Source: Thermoplasmata archaeon
GTDB taxonomy: Archaea > Thermoplasmatota > Thermoplasmata > Halarchaeoplasmatales > Halarchaeoplasmataceae
NCBI GenBank assembly: GCA_019594305.1
Contig: JAFDTZ010000021.1
Location: 1-21,474, forward strand
Length of the DNA: 21,474 bases
Direction of reading: 5' to 3'
Notes under the pieces: generated by a model
Told to the model about the DNA's origin: nothing
Databases searched by the model: none
What the model saw: the letters and a program-made list of their open reading frames with translations, nothing else
Position numbers and translations under genes: made by a program
Shown here: positions 8,054-14,764 of the stretch, in pieces
Layout: the number at the start of each line of letters is the position of its first letter
Numbering within the stretch: position 1 is the first letter of the stretch

Positions 8054-9127
8054 GTGGAACGGAAGGAATATTGGATGTTAATAGGAATCGGAGCGTTATT
8101 ATCTATTAGTAGTGTATCCTATCTCATTCCTATTTTAGCATTTATTCCTGCTTACCTGTTGGTTAGATATTTTGATTTAACGTCGGGTAAAATAGCTCTG
8201 CTTTTATTTTTGATGAGTGTTTTATTATTCTCTGGAGTGGGTTTTCTAGAGTCACAAAGTGTTATTTTAATAGGTTTAGGAGGTTTAATACTAATAGCTC
8301 TACTGGTTTTACTAATGATTTTAATAGGGATTTTAATATGTCTGATTGGAATCCTCAATAAATTAATAGATATGAGGGGTAAGCAGACCTTGGTCGGAAT
8401 ATTATTGAGTCCGATAGTAGGTTTTTCTCTCTGGTTGAGCAGCATAAATCTACTTTTGTGGGCGATACCAACGGTTATTTTGTTAGTCATAATCCTGAGC
8501 TCAGCAGCATCCTATTTTTATCGCAAAAATAAGTTAAGCAAATCTTTTTACAAAGGTACTACAAAAAAAAACACTCTCAAAAAACGGGAAGAAGACTTTG
8601 GGTTATTTTTTATGTATATTTTAGGCGGCATCTTCTTGACATTTTCTGTTTATTGGATGGGTGAAGTCGAAGAGCCTCTAGAACTAATTAGTATCGCAGG
8701 CTTATCGGTGTGGGCTACCACGTTGACTGCTTTATCTTCCAAACATAAATTATCAGATATTGGATATGTTTTATTCGTTATCATACTTCTCCCCTTTTTT
8801 GTACCTCCCCTTATCATAAACGGAGGGGACCTTTTTTTTATAATCTCGTCAACTATCGGAGTTGAATCAACTTTTGGAGTGTATAGAATCATAATTGGAT
8901 TCGCTTTTACCCTCCTGCTTCTGGGTTACGATATAAGACGGGTCCCACTTGAAGGTCTTATCGAGTACAGTATTTACGGTTTGAGCTTTCTGCCATTGAT
9001 CCTCTTACTCATTCTTGTCGCAGTTAATACTATATCCACGTATTTAGCTATGATTTTTGCATTGCTCGTACTCTTCAAAATCATCTTCACCGCTGGATAT
9101 GTGTACAAGAGGATAGGGATAGAATGA
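8054..9127 (+). CDS. Polytopic membrane protein of unknown function
   Basis: I do not recognise this 357-residue protein. It is dominated by Leu/Ile/Val segments, with about ten or eleven likely membrane spans. There is one clearly charged cytoplasmic-type loop around residues 155-187 (KNKLSKSFYK, TTKKNTLKKREEDF), splitting the protein into two membrane halves. No transporter, protease or enzyme motif is apparent. GTG 8054 is supported by an excellent ribosome binding site, AGAGGTGA at 8039-8046, with 7 nt spacing; the gene lies 37 nt after the Vps62-like frame, so it is probably co-transcribed with it. Its DNA is strikingly AT-rich: the 60 bases at 8161-8220 contain 19 G/C by hand count, against 32-33 per 60 in the flanks at 6601 and 9361. 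This suggests a different origin. The stop overlaps the next ATG as ATGA. Confidence 0.75.
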   Translation: MERKEYWMLIGIGALLSISSVSYLIPILAFIPAYLLVRYFDLTSGKIALLLFLMSVLLFSGVGFLESQSVILIGLGGLILIALLVLLMILIGILICLIGILNKLIDMRGKQTLVGILLSPIVGFSLWLSSINLLLWAIPTVILLVIILSSAASYFYRKNKLSKSFYKGTTKKNTLKKREEDFGLFFMYILGGIFLTFSVYWMGEVEEPLELISIAGLSVWATTLTALSSKHKLSDIGYVLFVIILLPFFVPPLIINGGDLFFIISSTIGVESTFGVYRIIIGFAFTLLLLGYDIRRVPLEGLIEYSIYGLSFLPLILLLILVAVNTISTYLAMIFALLVLFKIIFTAGYVYKRIGIE

Positions 9128-9591
9128 TATGGGTATTTTGTGTTGAAGGTAACGAACATCGGAGGTTTGGCACCGACCCGTTGAGTCCAGATACCGACTT
9201 CGACGGTCAGATAGATTCAATGGACCTTATACCTAAGGATTATGATATGAACGGTGACGGACGGATAAATAATGTGAGCCTTGTTGATCCTGACTCGGAT
9301 TTTTACGTCGAGAGAATAGCGTGGGCGGCGAACCATGATCCGTGGCTGGACAGGGACGCAAACGGCAACCTGATAGGTTCGTACGATATGTCCGGCGACG
9401 GTGTGCTGAACGATGATCCGGACAACAAAGATCTGTCCCGGGACGGTATGCCTACATCATACGAGATGGAATACGGTGTGGCCAACGGTGGCTGGCAGCA
9501 TCCGTACCTGTACAATGCGAGGTATGCGGTGCTGTTGGTATCCGAGATGCGAAAAAACTTAAATAATCAATCGAACTCCGTTTGGCTGTGA
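9124..9591 (+). CDS. Orphan fragment of a secreted Asp-rich-repeat protein
   Basis: A 155-residue frame with no signal peptide that starts abruptly inside a calcium-repeat unit: RRFGTDPLSPDTDFDGQIDS, then DMNGDGRINN, DMSGDGVLND and DLSRDGMPTSYEMEYGV. Units of this kind occur in extracellular proteins, yet nothing here could export it. The first 13 residues (MIWVFCVEGNEHR) do not look like family sequence. The final residues run through the TATA box of the next gene (9558-9566), so the 3' end is probably also truncated. GGCACCGACCCG at 9169 duplicates the repeat at 6761 in the large upstream gene. It is best read as a displaced 3' remnant of that gene or of a paralogue. The ATGA overlap with the membrane gene may allow translation, so it could still be made as a small acidic protein. 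G/C content is back to the neighbourhood norm. Confidence 0.6.
   Translation: MIWVFCVEGNEHRRFGTDPLSPDTDFDGQIDSMDLIPKDYDMNGDGRINNVSLVDPDSDFYVERIAWAANHDPWLDRDANGNLIGSYDMSGDGVLNDDPDNKDLSRDGMPTSYEMEYGVANGGWQHPYLYNARYAVLLVSEMRKNLNNQSNSVWL
9169..9180 (+). repeat. Asp-rich repeat junction, right copy
   Basis: GGCACCGACCCG, identical to 6761-6772, marks the point where sequence resembling the large protein's calcium repeats resumes after the AT-rich stretch. Similarity continues imperfectly for about 40 nt (both copies encode GTDPL-PDTD). Confidence 0.5.
9552..9566 (+). promoter_or_regulatory. TATA promoter of the OB-HD exonuclease gene
   Basis: An A-rich BRE-like run (AAAAAA) leads into CTTAAATAA, centred near 9562, 34 nt before ATG 9596. 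The leader would be about 8 nt or absent. The element lies inside the 3' end of the orphan fragment. Confidence 0.55.
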
Positions 9592-9595
9592 TATT

Positions 9596-10576
9596 ATGGA
9601 GAAGAAGACATTCGTCGAGGACCTTATAGAGGGTCGTGAGATAAATGATAAGTTCGCGGTGAGAAGCAAGATACCACCAAAGGAATACACCAGAGGCTGG
9701 TTCTTCAGAATGACGGTGGGTGATAGAACAGGAGACATATCTCTTGTGTACTGGGGAGGTCCCGAAAAGGATGAAATACAGTCATTGTACGAACAGCTAT
9801 CGGTGGGTGAGGTTGTGGCGGTGAGCGGTATCGTCAGCTCCTACAAAGGTCAGCTGCAGTTATCCCTTAACCATGACAATTTCCATAGACTGACAGTACT
9901 GGACGAGGATGATTACAACACTGCGGATTTCATGCCCGCCTCCAAAAGGGATATCGACGAAATGCTCGACGAGCTTCGGTCGTATTCGGGATCCATCTCC
10001 CATGAGTACCTCGCGGAACTTGTAATGTCATTTCTCGACGATGAAAACTTCGTGTCGTCCTTCAAGAGGGCACCCTACAGCATGAGGTACAGCAATAACT
10101 ACATAGGCGGCCTGTTGGAACATACTCTAGACGATGTTAAGATGTGCTCTCAGGTATGCGATGTATTTCCCGAATTGGACAGGGACATCATGATAACCAC
10201 GGGAATAATCCATGATTTTGGAAAGATACACGAGTACGAGACCACCGCATCCATCGAGCTAACCAGCCAGGCAAATCTTATCGGCCATACGGTGTTGTGT
10301 GAGAGAATAATCAGGGAAAGGATCGAAGAGTTACCCGGGTTCCCGGAGGAACTCTCCCTTAAATTGTCCCATATAATACTTTCACATCACGGAGATTACG
10401 AATGGGGTAGCGCCAGAAGCCCACGGATAGAGGAGGCGGTAGCCCTTCATCATGTTGATCTGCTGAATGTAAGACTTAGAGGATTCATCCAGGCGAAGGA
10501 AGATCTGGGCGATGACGACCAGGAGATGATATACGTCTCCAAGGAAGGCATACAGCGTCCCATATACAAAGGCTAA
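9596..10576 (+). CDS. YhaM-like 3'-5' exoribonuclease (OB-fold plus HD domain)
   Basis: A cytoplasmic 326-residue protein with the two-domain layout of the YhaM/CbfI family: an N-terminal OB-fold for nucleic acid binding (about 12-105, with FRMTVGDRTGDISLVYWGG and VVAVSGIVSSYKGQLQLSL) and a C-terminal metal-dependent HD phosphohydrolase domain. HD-domain ligands are visible: His176 in GGLLEHT, His206-Asp207 in IIHDFGK, His231 in GHTVL, and His264-His265 in LSHHGDYEWGS. Characterised bacterial members trim RNA, and single-stranded DNA, from the 3' end using Mn2+; the archaeal role is inferred. Length is close to the bacterial enzymes. It is a single-gene unit with its own TATA box. The downstream dihydropteroate synthase has a separate promoter 57 nt away. 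Family assignment is strong; the substrate is inferred. Confidence 0.9.
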   Translation: MEKKTFVEDLIEGREINDKFAVRSKIPPKEYTRGWFFRMTVGDRTGDISLVYWGGPEKDEIQSLYEQLSVGEVVAVSGIVSSYKGQLQLSLNHDNFHRLTVLDEDDYNTADFMPASKRDIDEMLDELRSYSGSISHEYLAELVMSFLDDENFVSSFKRAPYSMRYSNNYIGGLLEHTLDDVKMCSQVCDVFPELDRDIMITTGIIHDFGKIHEYETTASIELTSQANLIGHTVLCERIIRERIEELPGFPEELSLKLSHIILSHHGDYEWGSARSPRIEEAVALHHVDLLNVRLRGFIQAKEDLGDDDQEMIYVSKEGIQRPIYKG

Positions 10577-10602
10577 TGTCCTTACGACTGCAAAGGATTA
10601 AC

Positions 10603-10611
10603 CTTTTATCT
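10603..10611 (+). promoter_or_regulatory. TATA promoter of the dihydropteroate synthase gene
   Basis: CTTTTATCT is centred 27 nt before ATG 10634, predicting a leaderless transcript. This supports ATG 10634 as the start. Confidence 0.55.
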
Positions 10612-10633
10612 TACCGTATACTACCTTGATAAG

Positions 10634-11812
10634 ATGTTCGAGACCAGGGTACTTTCGAGAAGCTGTCGTATAGACATATACCGCGAATTGCGGAAGATGG
10701 GCTGCCAGGAACGTGGTGTTGAGATAATGGCACCCAAAGCGATACACCGTTTGGTGTACGCAAGGGGTTTGGACCCGAGGGCGGCCAATATCGTTAAGCA
10801 GGAGTTTTTGGCCGCCGGCGGCGAGACAGCGGTACCGTGGAAATCCCTGGACCTATCTCAGGGCGAGAGCGAGATAATAATGATGGGCACCCGCCCGGAA
10901 TTCGACAGGACCGTGGTTAAGTTGAGGGAACAGCCCTTCAAACTACCTATCTTAGCCCACGAGATAGAGACGGCTTTGAACAACTTCGATTCACAACCTA
11001 AGCTGTCCTGGGGGGACCGTACGGGTACCCAGATAATGGGTATACTGAACATTACACCGGACTCATTCTACGACGGTGGAAGTTGGGATGATAAAGATAG
11101 AGCCGTCGCCAGGGGACTGGAGATGATGGAACAGGGTGCGGACATAATAGATATAGGGGGTGAGAGCACACGCCCCGGCAGCAAGGGGGTCCCGGAAAAG
11201 GAGGAATTAGAGCGAGTTATCCCCGTGATCCGTGAACTCCGTTCGTCGGTCGATATTCCCTTAAGCATAGATACCCATAAACCGGAGGTGGCCAGGGCGG
11301 CCGTTGAGGCGGGAGCAGGCGTGGTTAACGACGTTTACGGTCTTAGAAGTGAAGGTATGCTGGAAACCGTTGCTGAATTGGATGTGCCCGTTGTGATAAT
11401 GCACATGCAGGGGACGCCTGAGAGCATGCAGAAAGAGCCTCATTACTACGACGTCGTCAGGGAAGTATACTCATATATACTGGAGCGTACGGAAGCAGCA
11501 GTGGAGGCAGGTGTGAGGCCCGAGAACATAGTGATAGACCCGGGCATCGGCTTCGGAAAAGGGGTTGAGCACAACATCGACTTGATCAACCGCATAGATG
11601 AGTTCCGCTCCATGGGATTCCCCGTACTGCTGGGAGCATCCCGAAAAAGCATGTTCGCCCATATACTCGGTAAGGATGTCCAGGACCGGTTGTACGGTTC
11701 TCTTGCCGTTGCCGCCATAGCAGTGGATAGAGGTGTATCTGTTCTGCGGGCCCACGATGTGGCCGAGACTGTGGACGTCGTACGTACAGTGGAAAACCTC
11801 AAGGGCAAATAA
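10634..11812 (+). CDS. folP: Dihydropteroate synthase with N-terminal extension
   Basis: This condenses the pyrophosphorylated pterin alcohol with an aryl amine (p-aminobenzoate for folate, or its ribosylated derivative in methanopterin synthesis) to give a dihydropteroate. The C-terminal 260 residues are a complete TIM barrel of the DHPS family: GILNITPDSFYDGG with Asn139, DIIDIGGESTRPG, SIDTHKPEVA, VVNDVYG, MHMQGTPE, DPGIGFGK from 302, GASRKS around Arg337, and VLRAHDVAE. The first 130 residues are an extra domain (IYRELRKMGCQERGVEIMAPKA, split here as two runs IYRELRKMGC and QERGVEIMAPKA), which I recall from longer DHPS proteins of archaea and clostridia; its role is not known to me. It stands alone with its own TATA box. 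MptA, which acts earlier in the same pathway, lies 7 kb downstream. Whether the organism makes folate or methanopterin cannot be told from this window. Confidence 0.93.
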   Translation: MFETRVLSRSCRIDIYRELRKMGCQERGVEIMAPKAIHRLVYARGLDPRAANIVKQEFLAAGGETAVPWKSLDLSQGESEIIMMGTRPEFDRTVVKLREQPFKLPILAHEIETALNNFDSQPKLSWGDRTGTQIMGILNITPDSFYDGGSWDDKDRAVARGLEMMEQGADIIDIGGESTRPGSKGVPEKEELERVIPVIRELRSSVDIPLSIDTHKPEVARAAVEAGAGVVNDVYGLRSEGMLETVAELDVPVVIMHMQGTPESMQKEPHYYDVVREVYSYILERTEAAVEAGVRPENIVIDPGIGFGKGVEHNIDLINRIDEFRSMGFPVLLGASRKSMFAHILGKDVQDRLYGSLAVAAIAVDRGVSVLRAHDVAETVDVVRTVENLKGK

Positions 11813-11825
11813 TAGTTGATGGAAA

Positions 11826-11835
11826 GTATTAAAAA
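11826..11835 (+). promoter_or_regulatory. TATA promoter of purP-Nep1
   Basis: GTATTAAAAA is centred 27 nt before ATG 11857, again the leaderless spacing. No other promoter is visible between purP and the Nep1 gene 4 nt after it. Confidence 0.55.
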
Positions 11836-11856
11836 CCCCTTCTCTCTATAGACAAC

Positions 11857-12927
11857 ATGGCCAAAGAGTTGGATATTGCAGGAATATTGGAAGGTTACGA
11901 TAAGGATGACATAACCATAGCTACCGTATGTTCACATTCCAGTCTTCAAATATTTCACGGTGCACGTAAAGAGGGTTTTCGTACGCTCGGTATATCCGTA
12001 GGAGAGCGGATGAGGATATACGACGCCTTTCCCAAAGCCAAACCGGATGAATTTATGAAGGTAGATAAATACAGTGAAATACTCGAGCAAACGGAAGAAT
12101 TACGGGATAAGAACGTCATAATCGTACCCCACGGTTCCTTCGTTGAATATTTGGGGGCGGACGAATTCAGAAAACTCGCCGTGCCCACATTCGGTAACCG
12201 TCGTGTGCTAAAGTGGGAGTCCGACAGAAACAAGGAACGGGAATGGTTGACCACTGCGGGTATATCGATGCCCGAGATAATACCAAACCCCGAAGATATT
12301 AACCGGCCAGTACTTGTCAAATATCACGGTGCCAAGGGAGGTCGGGGCTTCTTCATCGCCAAGGATTACAGCGATTTCAAGCTGGGTATAGACCATACCA
12401 AGGAATATCATATACAGGAGTATGTGATGGGCACCAGGTACTACCTGCATTACTTCTTCTCGCCCATAAAAAGAGAGGGTTACAGAACGAAACACGGTGT
12501 ACTGGAGCTGCTGTCCATCGATAGGCGTGACGAGAGTAACATCGACGAGATGTACAAGCTGGGCTCACAGGAGGAGTTGAAGAAGATGAGGGTTTTCCCG
12601 TCCTTCGTCGTTACCGGTAACATACCCGTGGTTATAAGGGAAAGTCTTCTGCCAAAGGTATTCGATATGGGCGAGCGTGCGGTAAACCGCGCCTACGAAC
12701 TGTTCGACGGACTCTACGGTTCCTTCTGTTTGGAGACCATCGTGACGGATCAACTCGAGTTCAAGGTGTTCGAGATATCATCACGTATAGTAGCCGGTAC
12801 AAATCCTTTTATATCCGGCTCCCCGTATTCCGATCTGATGCAGGAAGATCTATCCACGGGAAGAAGGATAGCACAGGAGATAAGGCTAGCTGTAGAAACC
12901 GAACAGTTGAATCAGATAATATCGTGA
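11857..12927 (+). CDS. purP: Formate-dependent FAICAR synthetase PurP
   Basis: 5-formaminoimidazole-4-carboxamide ribotide synthetase, which uses ATP and formate to formylate AICAR in archaeal purine synthesis, replacing the folate-dependent bacterial activity. It is an ATP-grasp enzyme of 356 residues, the usual size. Family features are the N-terminal VCSHSSLQIFHGARKEGFRT, IIVPHGSFVEYLG, FGNRRVLKWE, the ATP-grasp core VKYHGAKGGRGFF, the segment IQEYVMGTRYYLHYFFSP, and the C-terminal FEISSRIVAGTNPF. Start ATG 11857 agrees with the TATA spacing and with the family N-terminus. It is followed 4 nt later by Nep1, so the pair is an operon linking purine synthesis and rRNA modification. Some archaea have PurP paralogues of uncertain role; the complete core argues for the true enzyme. 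No PurO is in the window. Confidence 0.95.
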   Translation: MAKELDIAGILEGYDKDDITIATVCSHSSLQIFHGARKEGFRTLGISVGERMRIYDAFPKAKPDEFMKVDKYSEILEQTEELRDKNVIIVPHGSFVEYLGADEFRKLAVPTFGNRRVLKWESDRNKEREWLTTAGISMPEIIPNPEDINRPVLVKYHGAKGGRGFFIAKDYSDFKLGIDHTKEYHIQEYVMGTRYYLHYFFSPIKREGYRTKHGVLELLSIDRRDESNIDEMYKLGSQEELKKMRVFPSFVVTGNIPVVIRESLLPKVFDMGERAVNRAYELFDGLYGSFCLETIVTDQLEFKVFEISSRIVAGTNPFISGSPYSDLMQEDLSTGRRIAQEIRLAVETEQLNQIIS

Positions 12928-12931
12928 TACC

Positions 12932-13471
12932 ATGCTCACTTTAGTACTCGCAGATTGTGATATGAAGGTGGAGCCCAAGGCCATAAATAGTAAAGATTCG
13001 CATCCTGAATTGGTTCATCTTTCGCTACTCCTCGCCAACGATTCGTGTTTGGCCGAGGTCCGAGAACTAAAAACCATAGTTCATACCAGATATGGCAAGA
13101 TATTTCGTTTTGAACCCGACGTGAAGATACCCGAAAAGATGGACGAATTCAAAAAATTTCTAATTGAAATAGTAACTAACAATCCTCCCAAAGGGGTAAT
13201 CTATGAAAAGGGTAATTTACGTGATATATTGGATTTGGAGGTAGGGAAAAGATTGGTCATGTCACCAAAAGGCGACAGTGAAAATATTTTTGATTACTTC
13301 ACAAGGGCAGAAGATTATGTAGTGGTAATAGGTGGTTTCAGAGAAGGCGACTTCGTAAGTCCCGTGTATGAATGGGCTGAAAAGACCATTTCCATATCTG
13401 AGAATTTAAAGAAAACATGGACCGTTACAGCTGATGTGCTATCTGCGTACAACAATTGTTCAATAGAATAA
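12932..13471 (+). CDS. nep1: rRNA pseudouridine N1-methyltransferase Nep1 (Emg1), compact form
   Basis: A SPOUT-class SAM-dependent enzyme that methylates a pseudouridine in small-subunit rRNA and assists ribosome assembly. Matches to archaeal Nep1 are LTLVLADCDMKVEP at the N-terminus, ELVHLSLLLANDS, IVHTRYGKIFRF (His51, Arg53), KIPEKMDEF, the SAM-site glycines in VVVIGGFREGDF (134-141), and the C-terminal TWTVTADVLSAYNN. At 179 residues it is short; archaeal Nep1 proteins are usually around 200-230. The missing part lies between residues 15 and 25, where the family normally has the helical stretch with a DSxYHH-type motif before RPDIVH. ATG 12932 is 4 nt after the purP stop. Its 3' end overlaps the convergent DUF89 gene by 12 nt. 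The fold assignment is strong, full activity slightly less so because of the deletion. Confidence 0.87.
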   Translation: MLTLVLADCDMKVEPKAINSKDSHPELVHLSLLLANDSCLAEVRELKTIVHTRYGKIFRFEPDVKIPEKMDEFKKFLIEIVTNNPPKGVIYEKGNLRDILDLEVGKRLVMSPKGDSENIFDYFTRAEDYVVVIGGFREGDFVSPVYEWAEKTISISENLKKTWTVTADVLSAYNNCSIE

Positions 13472-14320
13472 TTTGGCCACGTTAACATCCAGTGGTACAC
13501 CCATGCTGTCGGCCACGGGTCGGCATTTACTCCTTGTAAGGTACGCGATGGGTCCGTAGTCTGTTTCGGACAGTGATTCCCAGTTCGCCATCCCCTTTGC
13601 GATGATCAGGTCCGCTTCCCGTATATCCCTTTCCAGTTCTTCATTTAATAGTGAGGGGTCCACTCCGATGGTGAAGCCTCCAGTGGTCTCGACCCTGTCC
13701 GCTATCTTATCGATACCGAATTCAAGTGCGTCCTCCATTGTAGCGTCCGTCAATATGGGCTCTCCCTTGACTATTACAGTTAGATAAACACCGTACTCTT
13801 TGATGGCCTTCATTAGAAGGGTGTCCAAAACTATCTCGCCCGTGTTATCTGTAAAGAATATTACGTTATCGGCATCACGGAGTATTTTCTCTATCTCGTC
13901 TATGTCATCGTGGCCGAACCCTTCGGATAGGAGTTCGTCGAATTTTTGTGTTAAGTAGTCCGGACCATCGTAATCGTCACGAAAGCCGAAGTCCATGACG
14001 TTACCCACTACTGAGACAAGAGCAGATTCACGGAGCCCTCCGCCTTCCACAAATTTTCTCCCCCGGGGAAGTAGTGAATTGGCAACCTCGTTACATCTCT
14101 TCTTGATCTCCCGGTACGGATCCTTCGTTCCGATTATCTCATATACCCTTTTATGAACCCGGGTGGCGATATCTGCGGAAACCGCTCCCTCTTCGTAGGT
14201 CTCGTTCAATATCCTCAACGATTCTTTAACCACCTGGTATTCCTTTGTCGAATCTTCAAGGCGCGCCTCGTAGATGCACCTTTTAATAAGGCAGGGAACG
14301 CATTCAGGTTGTATTTCCAT
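13460..14320 (-). CDS. DUF89 metal-dependent phosphatase
   Basis: A 286-residue protein of the DUF89/ARMT1-like family, metal-dependent phosphatases thought to remove damaged or overflow sugar phosphates and related metabolites. It starts MEIQPECVPCLIKRC, the Cys-rich N-terminus (Cys7, Cys10, Cys15) typical of the archaeal and plant-type subgroup. The metal-binding DNTGE is at 158-162, and KGMANWESL begins at 242; both are family signatures. The substrate cannot be deduced. It lies 7 nt downstream of the DUF59 gene on the same strand and is presumably co-transcribed from that promoter. The stop codon overlaps the end of Nep1 on the other strand by 12 nt, so the two transcripts converge without spacer. 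The start is supported by the family N-terminus. Confidence 0.92.
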   Translation of the reverse strand: MEIQPECVPCLIKRCIYEARLEDSTKEYQVVKESLRILNETYEEGAVSADIATRVHKRVYEIIGTKDPYREIKKRCNEVANSLLPRGRKFVEGGGLRESALVSVVGNVMDFGFRDDYDGPDYLTQKFDELLSEGFGHDDIDEIEKILRDADNVIFFTDNTGEIVLDTLLMKAIKEYGVYLTVIVKGEPILTDATMEDALEFGIDKIADRVETTGGFTIGVDPSLLNEELERDIREADLIIAKGMANWESLSETDYGPIAYLTRSKCRPVADSMGVPLDVNVAKLFY

Positions 14321-14327
14321 GAGTTGA

Positions 14328-14615
14328 TCAACTCTTGGCTAGATGTTGGTTTATCTCCTCAGCGTTAAGGTGCCCCTGTACGGTAATATTAACGTCGCCT
14401 GATTCCACATCGTCCAGTTCAGTGAGGCTTTTCTTTATCTGTACAGCTAGCTGAACACCCATTGGACAAAAAGGGCTAGTGGGTGTGAATATCAAGCTGA
14501 TGTTACTGTCATCTATCGTCAATTCGGATATCAAACCCATGGAGTACACATCTATCCCGGTATGGGGGTCCATTACACCTTTTAGCTTCTCGATTACTTC
14601 TTTTTCTGTTGGCAT
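14328..14615 (-). CDS. DUF59/MIP18-like iron-sulfur cluster assembly protein
   Basis: A 95-residue cytoplasmic protein of the DUF59 (MIP18/SufT-like) family, which takes part in delivery or assembly of iron-sulfur clusters. The family signature DPHTGIDVYSMGLI runs from residue 16, and the reactive cysteine is Cys50 in TPTSPFCPMG, matching the usual T-x-x-x-C-P motif. C-terminal residues 74-92 form the second conserved strand region. A near-canonical ribosome binding site, AGAGGT, lies 7 nt before the ATG. It is the first gene of a two-gene unit with DUF89 and is divergent from the large TPR ATPase gene. Size is typical. No suf or isc genes are in the window, so the partner proteins are unknown. 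Confidence 0.92.
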   Translation of the reverse strand: MPTEKEVIEKLKGVMDPHTGIDVYSMGLISELTIDDSNISLIFTPTSPFCPMGVQLAVQIKKSLTELDDVESGDVNITVQGHLNAEEINQHLAKS

Positions 14616-14654
14616 GCCGATACCTCTGTTACAGTTCGGGATACACTGTTAGGG

Positions 14655-14663
14655 TATATATAA
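14655..14663 (-). promoter_or_regulatory. TATA promoter of the DUF59-DUF89 unit
   Basis: The near-palindromic TATATATAA lies about 44 nt from the DUF59 start, predicting a leader of about 18 nt that contains the AGAGGT ribosome binding site. Because the string is nearly symmetrical it could also fire towards the ATPase gene. Confidence 0.55.
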
Positions 14664-14727
14664 ATCGTGGGGTCTTTCCTGATCAAGATCATTCACCATG
14701 GGGTTACTGGTAAAAATGTTGAAAAAG

Positions 14728-14737
14728 TTTATACCTA
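14728..14737 (+). promoter_or_regulatory. TATA promoter of the TPR ATPase gene
   Basis: GAAAAAG followed by TTTATACCTA is centred near 14732, 33 nt before GTG 14765. It would give a transcript starting just before the GTG, which favours GTG 14765 over the in-frame ATG at 14786. Confidence 0.45.
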
Positions 14738-14764
14738 ATAGATACATTCTCGGGAAAGACACAG

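Noticed and set aside
8152..8490. 112-codon minus-strand frame within the membrane protein gene
   Set aside because: It is a shadow of AT-rich hydrophobic coding sequence, with no ribosome binding site or domain.
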